Positions 38,529 to 46,515 of a stretch of DNA of 64,000 nt are shown piece after piece. The notes under the pieces are model-generated. The model was not told where the DNA came from, did no database searches, and saw nothing but the letters and a program-made list of their open reading frames with translations. Origin of the DNA: Streptomyces sp. TBY4 (GTDB lineage: Bacteria > Actinomycetota > Actinomycetes > Streptomycetales > Streptomycetaceae); assembly GCF_024213195.1 (NCBI RefSeq), contig NZ_JANAVF010000011.1, positions 124,001 through 188,000 of the forward strand. The letters run 5' to 3'. The first letter of the stretch is position 1. Each line of letters begins with the position of its first letter. Both the position numbers and the translations under genes were made by a program.

Positions 38529-38668
38529 GCCCACCTCCTCGACCAGGTCGCTCAGCATCGCGAAGGAGGACGGGAACACCGCCGCCAGTGTTCAAGCCCG
38601 CTCTGCCGCCGCAGGTCCTCGCCGATCCGGGCCCACCTCGGACCCCGCGGCACAGCGCCGCATTCCAC
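38529..38668 (-). pseudogene. Inverted partial copy of the neighbouring phoD-like gene
   Basis: Read on the minus strand, 38,668-38,529 matches 37,199-37,342. Shared stretches include FPSSFAMLSDL and ARIGEDLRR-type coding, but small indels break the frame. It is a remnant of duplication and inversion. Confidence 0.75.
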
Positions 38669-39056
38669 GCCCCCGGCCACCCGCCCCACCGCCCAGCAGG
38701 ACACCTGGCAGGCCGTGGCCCGAGCGGCACGGCTCGCGCTGCCCCATCCGATCAGCCGGGCGCCCCTCGCCGACCCACCGCAGCCGAGCACCGCACGCCG
38801 GCCACCCGCCCCTCCATCCCCGACCAGCCCACACCCGCCCCCTCCTGCCAACCCGCACCGGCTGCCCCTTCCCACCAGCCCGCACCACCCCCGCCGGCTA
38901 CCCCCTCCGGCCAACCCGCCACCACCCCCGACCAGCCACACCCACCCCTCCGCCCCCGACCAGCCCGCACCACCCCCACCGGCTGCCCACACCGCAGCCC
39001 CAGCCCGCCACCACCTCTGGCACACGGGCCCTGGCCACCCCCTCCGGCCTCTGGCA

Positions 39057-39132
39057 CACGACCCAGGCCACCCCCGCCGACCCCAGTTCGCGGGCACGAC
39101 CCAGGCCATCCCCGCCGACCCCAGTTCGCGGG
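39057..39132. repeat. 38-bp tandem repeat, two copies
   Basis: 39,057-39,094 and 39,095-39,132 differ at one base. They lie in non-coding low-complexity DNA. Confidence 0.85.
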
Positions 39133-39511
39133 CCGGCCCCCTTCGGCCCCCGGTCACCCCCTCCGGCCCCAGTTCCGGTCCGGCCCGCGCCCCCACCCTC
39201 CCCACAACCCCGAGGCAGCCCGCGCACCACCCCCACCCGGCCCCCACGCCTGCCCTCAGCACCCGCCCGGCCCCGCCCGCCACCTTCAGGCCAGTCGGCC
39301 CACGCCCGCGACACGCCGCCCCGGGGCCCCGGGCACGGGGACCGCCCCGGACTCCGCCTCCCCTCCCCCTCCCCCCTCCCCCGGGCGGAGCAGTGGCTCA
39401 CCCGTTCACCCGGCAGCGATCGCCGGGGCCACGCCGGGCTCCTAGCGTCCAGAGAACGGTGCGCACCCGAATCCGCGCCGCGCTGTTCCCGGAGCCCGAG
39501 GAGCCCTCTCC

Positions 39512-40045
39512 ATGCCCGCCACCCCCCACGCCCCCGAAACCCCCCACAGCCGCCACCCGTACCGCCCCCTCCCCCGCCTGCTGGCGATCGCCGCCGCGAC
39601 CCTCGCCTTCACCGCGGCCGCGCCACCGACCCTCGCCCAGGCCCAGCCCTCCGGCAGTGTCTCCCCGACCAACGTCGCCCCCGGAGGCCGGGTCAGCCTC
39701 AACGTCACCGGCTGCGGCACCCGCACCGGCAAGGCCACCTCCCGCGCCTTCGGCGACGTCTGGCTGACCCCCGGCAACGCCGAGGCCACCAACCTCTTCG
39801 GCGCCGCCACCACTTCCCGGAACATCAGCGCCGGCTCACATCCCGTCACCTTCGAGTGCGGCGGCCCCGGCGGCGAACGCGTCACCGTGGCGCTGAACAT
39901 CATCCCGGGCGCCGCCCGGGGCGGACTCGGCGGCAGCGTCGACTCCATGAGCCCGGGCCAGATCGCCATCGGCGGCTCCCTCGTGGCCGCCGCACTGGGC
40001 GCCGGCGCCTGGATCCTGCGCCGCCGCACGGGCCACGCCTCCTGA
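39512..40045 (+). CDS. Secreted protein with C-terminal membrane anchor
   Basis: 177 residues: signal peptide (about 1-45, LLAIAAATLAFTAAAPPTLAQ), an Ig-like extracellular domain beginning SGSVSPTNVAPGGRVSLNVTGC with two Cys, then a C-terminal helix (IAIGGSLVAAALGAGAWIL) and a short basic tail. Function unknown. GAGGAG precedes the ATG. The pattern is common among Streptomyces surface proteins. Confidence 0.7.
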   Translation: MPATPHAPETPHSRHPYRPLPRLLAIAAATLAFTAAAPPTLAQAQPSGSVSPTNVAPGGRVSLNVTGCGTRTGKATSRAFGDVWLTPGNAEATNLFGAATTSRNISAGSHPVTFECGGPGGERVTVALNIIPGAARGGLGGSVDSMSPGQIAIGGSLVAAALGAGAWILRRRTGHAS

Positions 40046-40125
40046 CCCGACTCCGAGCCCACCCGGAACCCGTACGCCCACCCCCTCCCTCCCCCCTCCC
40101 CCTCCCCGACACGGGAGTGGCCGAT

Positions 40126-40148
40126 GGTCCCGCCCCATTCGGGACTTT
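40126..40148. promoter_or_regulatory. DevR/OsdR-like box
   Basis: GTCCCG (40,127-40,132) and CGGGAC (40,140-40,145) form an inverted pair. TTCGGGACTTT (40,138-40,148) fits the half-site TTSGGGACTWW of DevR-type dormancy regulators. It lies about 70 bases before the universal stress protein gene, a usual DevR-type target. Confidence 0.45.
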
Positions 40149-40218
40149 CCCCACTCCCGACCGGGGGCCCCTCCCGCAAGGCTGAGTCCACGCACCGCTG
40201 CCCCTCAAGGAGCCCGCC

Positions 40219-41121
40219 ATGGACCAGAGCCCGCGCCCCGTGATCGCCGCCGTAGACGGCTCCGCCAACGGCAACCGGGCCCTGGAATGGGGCATCTCCC
40301 AGGCCCTGATGGCCGGAGTCCCGCTGCGGATCGTGCACGCCCGCCTCTACATGAACAGCATCGGCGCGGCCCTGTCAGGAGCCTTCGTCGAGTCGGGCCT
40401 CGACGACGACCCCGTACTGATCCGGGTCCGCGAGGCGCTGGACGGCCGCGCCGGACTTCCCCCGATCGAGTACGCCTCGTACCCCGGCGCCCCGGACCAG
40501 GTGCTGCCCAGGCTGGGCGAGGACGCCCAGATGATGGTGCTCGGCTCGCGCGGCCGCGGCGGTTTCGCCAGCCTGCTCCTCGGCTCGAACGGCATCGCCT
40601 GCGCCAGCCAGGCCGCCTGCCCCGTGGTGGTCGTCCCGCGCGCCGAGCCGCCGCTGCACGACCCGTACGGGCAGGTCGTACTCGGCCTCAACAGCGCGGC
40701 CCCCGACGCCAGCACCACCTACTTCGCCTTCCGCGAGGCGGCCCGGCGCGGGGCCCGGCTCCAGGTGGTCGCCGCGCACGCCTGGCCCGGCCGGACCTTC
40801 ACCACAGCCGGCGCCATCGGCACGGGCGCGCACGAGGAGACCGCCAACTCCCACGAGGTCGCGGCCCTGGCATCCGTACACCTGCGCCCGTACGCCGAAC
40901 GGTTCCCGGAGGTGGAGATCGAGCAGCTGTCGGCCCCCGGCGACGCGGCCGGCCACCTGGTCGCCGCTTCCCAGGCCGCGGACCTCCTGGTCATCGGCCG
41001 TCACCGCAAGCGCCCGCTCTCCCCGCGCCTGGGCTCCGTCACGAACGCGGTTCTGCTCCACACCGGCTGCCCGGTCGCGGTGGTCCCCCTGGAGGAAGAC
41101 GCCGTCCCCGTAGCCGCCTGA
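40219..41121 (+). CDS. Universal stress protein, tandem UspA domains
   Basis: 300 residues with two Usp domains (about 1-143 and 150-295). The ATP-binding motif of domain 1 is MMVLGSRGRGGFASLLLGS. Domain 2 has the looser VIGRHRKRPLSPRLGSVT. It likely binds ATP and acts in stress or low-oxygen survival. AAGGAG precedes the ATG. The DevR/OsdR-like box upstream suggests hypoxia or dormancy control, as for USP genes in other actinobacteria. Confidence 0.9.
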   Translation: MDQSPRPVIAAVDGSANGNRALEWGISQALMAGVPLRIVHARLYMNSIGAALSGAFVESGLDDDPVLIRVREALDGRAGLPPIEYASYPGAPDQVLPRLGEDAQMMVLGSRGRGGFASLLLGSNGIACASQAACPVVVVPRAEPPLHDPYGQVVLGLNSAAPDASTTYFAFREAARRGARLQVVAAHAWPGRTFTTAGAIGTGAHEETANSHEVAALASVHLRPYAERFPEVEIEQLSAPGDAAGHLVAASQAADLLVIGRHRKRPLSPRLGSVTNAVLLHTGCPVAVVPLEEDAVPVAA

Positions 41122-41145
41122 CGGCCCGCCCCCACCCAGCCACCC

Positions 41146-41376
41146 TCACCCGGCCACGGCCGCCCCCGCCCCCCTGACGTGAAGCCCCTCCAGCAGGTCC
41201 CTCGTAGCCTCCGCGACCGCGTCGACGGCAGCATCGAAGACCTCCTGGTTGTGCGCGGCCGGCGCCCGGAAACCGGACACCTTCCGCACGAACTGCAGGG
41301 CGGCGGCCCGAATCTCCTCCTCGGTCGCCTTCTCCGGAATCGCAGGCGGACGCAACGTCTTAATCGATCGGCACAT
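41146..41376 (-). CDS. DUF2277 protein
   Basis: 76 residues. MCRSIKTLRPPAIPEKATEEE, then IRAAALQFVRKVSGFRAP and AVAEATRDLLEGL, is the whole DUF2277 pattern. Function unknown. The start at MCRSIK (41,376) is family-typical; longer in-frame starts add unrelated residues. It lies between the universal stress gene and the tRNA/att site. Confidence 0.85.
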   Translation of the reverse strand: MCRSIKTLRPPAIPEKATEEEIRAAALQFVRKVSGFRAPAAHNQEVFDAAVDAVAEATRDLLEGLHVRGAGAAVAG

Positions 41377-41519
41377 ACCCCCACTATCCCGCTCCACGAA
41401 CACCCCGTCACGGAACTGCGGGGCCCGCCCCACGCCCCACTCCCGACGTGAGCACCCCTTGCCCCGTGCCCCTCAGCCGGCCACCGGAGAGGGCGCTCCT
41501 TGGTGTCAGATCTCCATGC

Positions 41520-41555
41520 AAAAGACCCCCCGCCGTGATCGGCGGGGGGTCTTTT
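41520..41555. terminator. Bidirectional intrinsic terminator of the tRNA-Val locus
   Basis: A 16-bp perfect stem (AAAAGACCCCCCGCCG and its complement) with a TGAT loop. It has A-run/T-run ends in both directions. It lies 4 bases beyond the CCA end of the tRNA remnant. Confidence 0.92.
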
Positions 41556-41558
41556 CGC

Positions 41559-41605
41559 TGGTGGGCGCGGACGGTTTCGAACCGCCGACATCTGCTTTGT
41601 AAGAG
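41559..41605 (-). other. attL: 3' part of tRNA-Val(UAC)
   Basis: On the minus strand this gives the anticodon loop CTTACAA (anticodon UAC), the right anticodon-stem arm AGCAG, a variable region, a full T arm (GGCGG/CCGTC), the acceptor strand CGCGCCC, discriminator A and an encoded CCA. The left anticodon arm, D arm and 5' acceptor are absent beyond 41,605. The site is therefore the duplicated tRNA end left by phage integration. The intact tRNA gene should lie at the far end of the prophage, outside the window. Confidence 0.85.
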
Positions 41606-41654
41606 TCGCTATATCCAGGCCCGAAGCAGGGGACCCATGGCCACTGACCAGGGC

Positions 41655-43004
41655 TTATGCGGCAGGAGCTGAGGCCACGAAGATCGTTTGGGGGATATTT
41701 GGGAGATCCGACGCTCGGGACTTCTTGGTCAGACTCACGCGCCCCCACAGCGCCGTCCAGCCCAGGTTACGCATTCCGCGCTCGTAGAGTTCCTCAAGTC
41801 CGGCAAGCCGTTCCACCCGCATCGCCGGGGTGGGATGTTGGTACACCCTCTTGATCCCCGGTCGCAGGTGCCCCGCCTGCTCGTACGCCAGGGACGCCTT
41901 CACCCCGATCTGATCCTGATACGTATCGTGCGTGTGCCGCAGGTCCCGCATCGTCAGGCCCATCATGACCGGAGACCATGCCGGGCGCGCGGCATGCCCC
42001 TTCACGCGCGGCAGTCGGGGTCGTCCGTCTGCCGCCGGCCGAAGCTGCGCGCGGCCGAAGTTCCCGCGCCGCCAGAACTTCCCCTTAGGCGTAGAGAACA
42101 CGTACGCGTGCGGCCAGTCCGCGAGGTGGTATCGGAGCAGCTGCTCGAGGAAGGGCGGGATGTCGATGTCGCGGGGCCGTGCCTCGTCGTTCTTCGGCGG
42201 CTCGAGCTGGAGCACGCCGCCCAGCCTCTCGCCCTCCGGCCCCCGACGGGTGTACTCGGCGAGGGTGCCGACCTGGGAATCAACGCGGATGACCGGGCAC
42301 TCGAACCACCCGCCGTCGTGGGCCTGGCGCCGACGCAGGAGCGTGTTGTCCCGGTGGAGGGCGGCGCCTTCACCCCAGCCGAGCCCGGTGAAGGCAGTGG
42401 TGAGCACGTGGAGGCCGTTGACGGGGCCCATCCGGTCGGCGACGCGGAGCACGACCTCGACGGGGGCCCACTTGTCCTCTTGGCTCTTCTTCGGCCTCGC
42501 CGCGGCCGCTGTCGCCTGCGTGCGCCGGCGGCCGTAGAGCGGGTTGACGAGGAGGTGCTGTGCGTCGACGGCGCCGGTCAGGATCGTGGACATCAGGCTT
42601 ACGCAGTGCCCCCTCGTCACGTCGTCGCACGTGAGGGTCTGCTGCCAAGCGTCCACATCGAACCAGGTGATCGCGTTCAGGGCCACGTGTTCCCATCGAG
42701 GGAAAATGTGCCCATCCAGGTTGTTCCAGCGCCGGTCTACAGTGTTGCCTCGCTTGGCCTTGGCCGGCATCCACGTCTTCCTGACGAAGACTCCAAAGTG
42801 CTGCCGCTGAAGCTTCGGGTCGATCCAGTTGCCGCGGCGGACGGCGGCCTCCTGCTCGCCGCCGAAGTCGAGAGCTGCCGCCTTCGTGCTGAACCCGGAC
42901 TCCGTGCCCCAAGTGCCATCAGGCTTCTTGTACTTCGACTTCCAGCTGAACTGCTTCGTCTGCTTGCCGTTGCGGACCTTGAAGACCTTCTCCGCGTACG
43001 CCAT
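41655..43004 (-). CDS. int: Tyrosine-recombinase integrase
   Basis: 449 residues. An N-terminal arm/SAM-like domain (about 1-165, GNWIDPKLQRQHFGVFVRKTW) precedes the catalytic domain. Visible active-site parts are LTMRDLRHTHDTYQ (Arg of HxxR), EQAGHLRPGI (third His) and the Tyr in KRVYQHPTPAM. The usual first Arg (TGLRxGE) is Gly here (FTGLGWGEGAAL), and the HxxR His is Arg. ATG 43,004 follows CAAGGGGG; a longer start at 43,049 is unlikely. The gene ends 50 bases from attL, as expected for site-specific integration into tRNA-Val. Confidence 0.88.
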   Translation of the reverse strand: MAYAEKVFKVRNGKQTKQFSWKSKYKKPDGTWGTESGFSTKAAALDFGGEQEAAVRRGNWIDPKLQRQHFGVFVRKTWMPAKAKRGNTVDRRWNNLDGHIFPRWEHVALNAITWFDVDAWQQTLTCDDVTRGHCVSLMSTILTGAVDAQHLLVNPLYGRRRTQATAAAARPKKSQEDKWAPVEVVLRVADRMGPVNGLHVLTTAFTGLGWGEGAALHRDNTLLRRRQAHDGGWFECPVIRVDSQVGTLAEYTRRGPEGERLGGVLQLEPPKNDEARPRDIDIPPFLEQLLRYHLADWPHAYVFSTPKGKFWRRGNFGRAQLRPAADGRPRLPRVKGHAARPAWSPVMMGLTMRDLRHTHDTYQDQIGVKASLAYEQAGHLRPGIKRVYQHPTPAMRVERLAGLEELYERGMRNLGWTALWGRVSLTKKSRASDLPNIPQTIFVASAPAA

Positions 43005-43094
43005 GAATCCCCCTTGGGGCGCGCGAGGGCCTGCCGCCGGCTCGGGCAAGGAGGCGGCAGGCCCGTTCTCTGTGAGGGTGTGAGGTGTGCGCCG

Positions 43095-43274
43095 CTACTG
43101 CGGCTGCTGTGCGCTCAGTCGCGCTTCCAGCGCGACACGCTGCTGAATGACGACCGTCTCGGGTACGTCGTCACGCGCCCAGAGCACGGGGACTTCGCCG
43201 TCTGGGCAGTCGATCACTACAGCCATGCCGTGCGGGATCCACGGAACCCGCTCAACTCGAACTTGAATCCGCAC
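43095..43274 (-). CDS. Small phage protein upstream of the integrase
   Basis: 59 residues beginning (V/M)RIQVRVERVPWIPHGMAV and continuing VIDCPDGEVPVLWARDDVP. GTG 43,274 has a GGGGGG element 6-7 bases upstream. The product is well balanced and the frame is closed, and it would be co-transcribed with the integrase. Function unknown. Confidence 0.55.
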   Translation of the reverse strand: MRIQVRVERVPWIPHGMAVVIDCPDGEVPVLWARDDVPETVVIQQRVALEARLSAQQPQ

Positions 43275-43387
43275 AGCGGACCCCCCGATACCTGCGGGTG
43301 ACCCCCCGTAACAGGTGCCTCACATACAACCACATTCGGCGGCGCTGGGAGGGGATTCGCGAGGGTTCACACCTTTCTCGCGAGGCC

Positions 43388-43882
43388 CTAATGCTCTTCG
43401 GCGAGGATGCCGCGAAGCCTACGCTGCAGGCGGGTCCAGGCCTGGATATCGCTGGCGACCTCGTCCGGCGCCGAGCTCTCCGGGTCCCGAAAGACCAGCA
43501 TCACGACCTTCAGACCAGGGCGGACCTCGATCACCGGGTTGTCGAGGAGCTCACTGTGCGCCAGTTCGTATTCGACCATCACCGGTAGACGCATCCGCGC
43601 AGCCTGCGACGCGGATCGCTCGTCCGAATCCGCGACCGCGTCCTGAAGGGATCGCGGTTCACCGCCGGCGAGCGCCAGCCCCCCCGACCCCACGGTCCAG
43701 CCGAGCGCCCGCTCAACGGGGGCGACGGACGGAGGCATGCGCGTGAACGGCTTCCCCGACTCCAGGCGCTGGAGCGAGGAGAACCCGATGCCGGCCGCCT
43801 CCGCGAGGTCGCTCTGCGTCCACCCGCGCACCTTGCGGGCCGCGCGAATGGCCTCGGCGAGACGCTTCCAGTCCTGACTCAT
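43388..43882 (-). CDS. Phage repressor-like XRE-family regulator
   Basis: 164 residues. The N-terminal helix-turn-helix (about 5-60) is LAEAIRAARKVRGWTQSDLAEAAGIGFSSLQRLESGK. The C-terminal part (about 90-160, LPVMVEYELAHSELLDNPVIEVRPG) is not a LexA-type peptidase. It faces the cro-like gene at 44,075 across a region with GCCTC/GAGGC sites, so it is the likely immunity repressor. ATG 43,882 is chosen because homologous XRE proteins start shortly before the helix-turn-helix. Confidence 0.82.
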   Translation of the reverse strand: MSQDWKRLAEAIRAARKVRGWTQSDLAEAAGIGFSSLQRLESGKPFTRMPPSVAPVERALGWTVGSGGLALAGGEPRSLQDAVADSDERSASQAARMRLPVMVEYELAHSELLDNPVIEVRPGLKVVMLVFRDPESSAPDEVASDIQAWTRLQRRLRGILAEEH

Positions 43883-43893
43883 GAGGCCATGAT

Positions 43894-44050
43894 GCCTCAC
43901 TGCGAGGCAACACCGACAGCGCCCCGACCGCTATTGACCAGTAATAACCGGTCCGAGACACCTCATGAGCGTTGCCTCACGACCTGCCATTTGCCACACC
44001 CTTCACACCCGAACACCTTGCGAAACCTCGCCAATACCTTGCTGCGAGGC
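43894..44050. promoter_or_regulatory. Immunity operator region, GCCTC/GAGGC sites
   Basis: GCCTC (43,894-43,898) and GAGGC (43,904-43,908) form a dyad just before the repressor start. Further half-sites lie at 43,974-43,978, near 44,026 and at 44,046-44,050. The last lies between the -35 and -10 of the cro-like promoter, so a bound repressor would block it. Confidence 0.5.
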
Positions 44051-44067
44051 ATTTTCAGGCGTAGCGT
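44039..44067 (+). promoter_or_regulatory. Early rightward promoter (leaderless)
   Basis: TTGCTG (44,039-44,044), a 17-base spacer and TAGCGT (44,062-44,067), seven bases before GTG 44,075. A GAGGC half-site lies in the spacer. Confidence 0.65.
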
Positions 44068-44074
44068 TCCTCAC

Positions 44075-44278
44075 GTGACACCCCATGGAGCCGCAATCAA
44101 GGCTCTCCGTGAGGCACGCGAGCATTCCGTAAGGCACCTCGCGCACCTCACCGAGAGACATCCGAGCACGATCCTTCGTGTTGAACGTGGAGAGCGAGGC
44201 GCCAGCGCCGAGACCCTCCACCGGATCGCCGCGGCTCTGGACGTGCCTATCGAGGCCATCACCAGGGAGATGACGTGA
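44075..44278 (+). CDS. Cro-like HTH regulator
   Basis: 67 residues forming a single HTH_3 domain: IKALREAREHSVRHLAHLTERHPSTILRVERGERGAS, then LHRIAAALDVPIEAI. Size and position opposite the repressor fit a Cro-type switch protein. GTG 44,075 follows the promoter by seven bases with no ribosome-binding site. The TGA overlaps the next GTG. Confidence 0.82.
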   Translation: MTPHGAAIKALREAREHSVRHLAHLTERHPSTILRVERGERGASAETLHRIAAALDVPIEAITREMT

Positions 44279-44571
44279 CGACCATGACCGCCGAGACGAT
44301 CGGCCCGCCGCTGGTCGCGGCGCTGCAAGAGGCACTGCGAGGTCTGCTTCCCCCGTCGGCCGCGGACGCGGAGCTGAGGCTCTACACCCCGGCTGAAGCG
44401 GCTGCCCTACTCGGCGTCACCGAGAACTGGGTCACCGAGCGCGTCAAGAGCAGGCGGGTCCCGTTCACCCTCATCGGCCGCTTCCCGCGCTTCTCCGCCA
44501 GTCACATTCGAGCCATCACGGAGATGGGCGAGATCAACCCGACAACACGTCGCCCGAAGCGCCGCGCCTGA
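44275..44571 (+). CDS. Excisionase-like MerR/HTH_17 DNA-binding protein
   Basis: 98 residues. The C-terminal part (LYTPAEAAALLGVTENWVTERVKSRRVPFTLIGRFPRFSASHI) is the excisionase-family winged helix-turn-helix. It probably bends DNA and directs the integrase towards excision, or acts as an early regulator. GTG 44,275 overlaps the stop of the cro-like gene; ATG 44,284 is the alternative. Confidence 0.82.
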   Translation: MTTMTAETIGPPLVAALQEALRGLLPPSAADAELRLYTPAEAAALLGVTENWVTERVKSRRVPFTLIGRFPRFSASHIRAITEMGEINPTTRRPKRRA

Positions 44572-44652
44572 CCCAAAAAGTTCGGGGCCGCCCGGACGGC
44601 TAGGTCCGTGACAGCCCCTCGGCAGTACCCACCACAGACAGAGAGGTACACC

Positions 44653-44997
44653 GTGAACCACGACACTACCCTTCTCGTCCCCGCGATCGCGGAGCGGACG
44701 ACGGGCATGACGAACCACGCACACGCCGCTGCGGCGTTCATGGGGCTGACGCAGATGTTCGGGCACCTGCCCGCGCCGTACGTCACGATCCACTCGAACG
44801 CCGAGAGTCGTCTCGGTCTCCAGCTGCACTCGCCCGCCGAGTTCGAGGCGTGGCGGACGGCGCTCCTGGTCGCCCCGGACGCGGTCGAGCTGTCGGAGTG
44901 CGGCACCGGCCCGTGGCTGTCGGCTGACGCCGTGTTCCAGGGCGTGCCGATCCACCTGACCGGCTTCGGCATCGTGCCGACGGCGGTGGCCGCGTGA
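44653..44997 (+). CDS. Hypothetical phage protein
   Basis: 114 residues, opening NHDTTLLVPAIAERTTGMTNHAHAAAAFMGL, with LHSPAEFEAWRTALLV in the middle. No domain is recognised. GTG 44,653 has GAGAGG 6 bases upstream. It is the first gene of the long early chain and its stop overlaps the next GTG. Confidence 0.65.
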   Translation: MNHDTTLLVPAIAERTTGMTNHAHAAAAFMGLTQMFGHLPAPYVTIHSNAESRLGLQLHSPAEFEAWRTALLVAPDAVELSECGTGPWLSADAVFQGVPIHLTGFGIVPTAVAA

Positions 44998-45578
44998 ACA
45001 CGAAGAGCATCAGCGGCGCCGCGAAGGTGATCTGCGCCCGGATGGGCAGGCCGAACGCCGTCGGAGCGACGATCGCCGTGGCACTGGACGCGGGTGGCTG
45101 GCTGAACACCGAGGACGCGGCCGTCGAGTTGGTCCGGCTGCGCTCGGATCACGTCGAGGACCACGCGCAGTTCGAGGAGTACCGCGATCTCGTCGCCAAG
45201 CTGCGGGCCCGGGTGGCCGAGCTGGAGGCCGCGCAGGCTGCCTTCCTCCACCCGTGGATCGAGCGCCTCGACGCGAAGTCCCTCGACAACTTCCTCATCG
45301 ACCTGACCCGCGCGGCGGACTACGAGCCGATGAGCGGTGCCGCGGCCGAGATTGAGGAGACCGTCCGCCACTGGTGCGAGCTCGTCGCGGAGAAGGCGGC
45401 CGAGGAGCCGTACGCGCAGTGCCCGACGTGCCACATGCACACGAACGTCGGCGACCACTCGCACACGGCGCCCGACGAGAACGCGGCGGCTACCCGCTCG
45501 GTCGACGCCCAGCTCCCGCTCGTGGCCGCTCTCCTTGCCGATCGGCGGCAGGCAGCGGCCCGGGGCGGCACTCCGTGA
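44994..45578 (+). CDS. Hypothetical phage protein with coiled coil and CxxC
   Basis: 194 residues. A helical middle (DHAQFEEYRDLVAKLRARVAELEAAQ) suggests a short coiled coil. A CPTCHMHTNVGDHSH segment near residue 150 could bind zinc. Function unknown. GTGA overlaps on both sides tie it to its neighbours. Confidence 0.65.
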   Translation: MNTKSISGAAKVICARMGRPNAVGATIAVALDAGGWLNTEDAAVELVRLRSDHVEDHAQFEEYRDLVAKLRARVAELEAAQAAFLHPWIERLDAKSLDNFLIDLTRAADYEPMSGAAAEIEETVRHWCELVAEKAAEEPYAQCPTCHMHTNVGDHSHTAPDENAAATRSVDAQLPLVAALLADRRQAAARGGTP

Positions 45579-46105
45579 TCGCCTTACTCGCCCTCGCCGT
45601 GCTCTCGCTGGCCCTGCACCTGGCGCAGTACGCGGTCAGCAGGTCGATGGAGCGCCGTACCCCGCCGTCCCTGGCCCCGGTGGCCCTGCCCGCACTCACG
45701 TGGCCCGCCAACGCGGGGCGCGGCCGGCACCGCCGGGCCGGGTCGGCCCCGGACGAGTGGGCCGCCTGTCACAGCCTCCGCTGCGCCCACCTCACGATGC
45801 CCCACACCCGAACCCCCGCCGGGCTCGTCTGCGACGAGTGCGGCCACACCATCACGGGAGAACTGATGGACGACTACCAGGACTTCGCCGACGAGGTGGA
45901 GCACCCGACCCGCGAGGAGGAGAAGGCCGACGAGATCCGCCTCGACCTCGCCGACGAGGAGCGGCACGCCGCGCTGGAGGCACAGGCCGACCCGGGCCGC
46001 CCGGACGACGACATGTGCTTCGCCGAGTTCATCGACGGCTCGTACACCAACTGCGGGTGCGAGGACTGCGAGGACCGCGAGGCCCGAGAGGAGGCGGACC
46101 GATGA
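45575..46105 (+). CDS. Membrane-anchored phage protein with zinc-finger-like Cys pairs
   Basis: 176 residues: one N-terminal helix (LLALAVLSLALHLAQYAV), then CHSLRCAHLTM and LVCDECGHTI, which could form a zinc site. A very acidic second half ends NCGCEDCEDREAREEADR. No family is known. It overlaps both neighbours by 4 bases. Confidence 0.6.
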   Translation: MIALLALAVLSLALHLAQYAVSRSMERRTPPSLAPVALPALTWPANAGRGRHRRAGSAPDEWAACHSLRCAHLTMPHTRTPAGLVCDECGHTITGELMDDYQDFADEVEHPTREEEKADEIRLDLADEERHAALEAQADPGRPDDDMCFAEFIDGSYTNCGCEDCEDREAREEADR

Positions 46106-46515
46106 TCGGATGGTTCCGTACGACCCGCCGGCTGAGGTCGGAAGTGGCCTATCTGCAGGGGCGGCTGAACGCGGCCGCCGCGGAGCAGCGCGCGCTCGTT
46201 GTCCGGCCGGGCCCGCTGCCCGGGGCTGCACCCGTCCCGGTGCCGGCTGTCCGGACCGACACCGCTGATGCTCTCCAGGGCCGGATCACCGCGTTGGAGA
46301 AGCTCAAGACCACCGCCGGGGCCCTGCAGCTGACCCGCGAAGTCCGGGTCTGGCGGGAGCGGGCGGCGAACTTCGAGGAGCAGCTCCTGGCGCTGCAGGT
46401 CGCCAACGAGGCCGCGGACGTGAACCTGGAGCGCGTCACGGGCCAGCTGGCGGCCGCCACCGCGCAGCTCACCAAGCTGGGGTGGCACGCCGAGCGCAGC
46501 GTGGGCCTGTCGTGA
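46102..46515 (+). CDS. Coiled-coil phage protein
   Basis: 137 residues, largely helical with heptad-like leucines: LRSEVAYLQGRLNAAAAEQRALV and VWRERAANFEEQLLALQVANEAADVNLERV. No catalytic motif is seen. ATGA and GTGA overlaps join it to its neighbours. Confidence 0.6.
   Translation: MIGWFRTTRRLRSEVAYLQGRLNAAAAEQRALVVRPGPLPGAAPVPVPAVRTDTADALQGRITALEKLKTTAGALQLTREVRVWRERAANFEEQLLALQVANEAADVNLERVTGQLAAATAQLTKLGWHAERSVGLS

Larger units (their letters stand above)
38523..39511. other. 989-base gene-free region with an inverted phoD fragment and tandem repeats
   Basis: No convincing gene. It holds the inverted phoD piece (38,529-38,668), then Pro/His-type low-complexity DNA and a 38-bp tandem repeat (39,057-39,132). 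Long open frames here have no domain or start signal. Confidence 0.6.

Noticed and set aside
38552..39445. Long frames on both strands in the 38.5-39.4 kb interval
   Set aside because: Pro/Thr- or Gly/Trp-rich frames caused by GC skew; the only homology is the short inverted phoD fragment.
41249..41602. Plus-strand frame running into the tRNA remnant
   Set aside because: It crosses the terminator and tRNA sequence and opposes the DUF2277 gene, so it is not a real gene.
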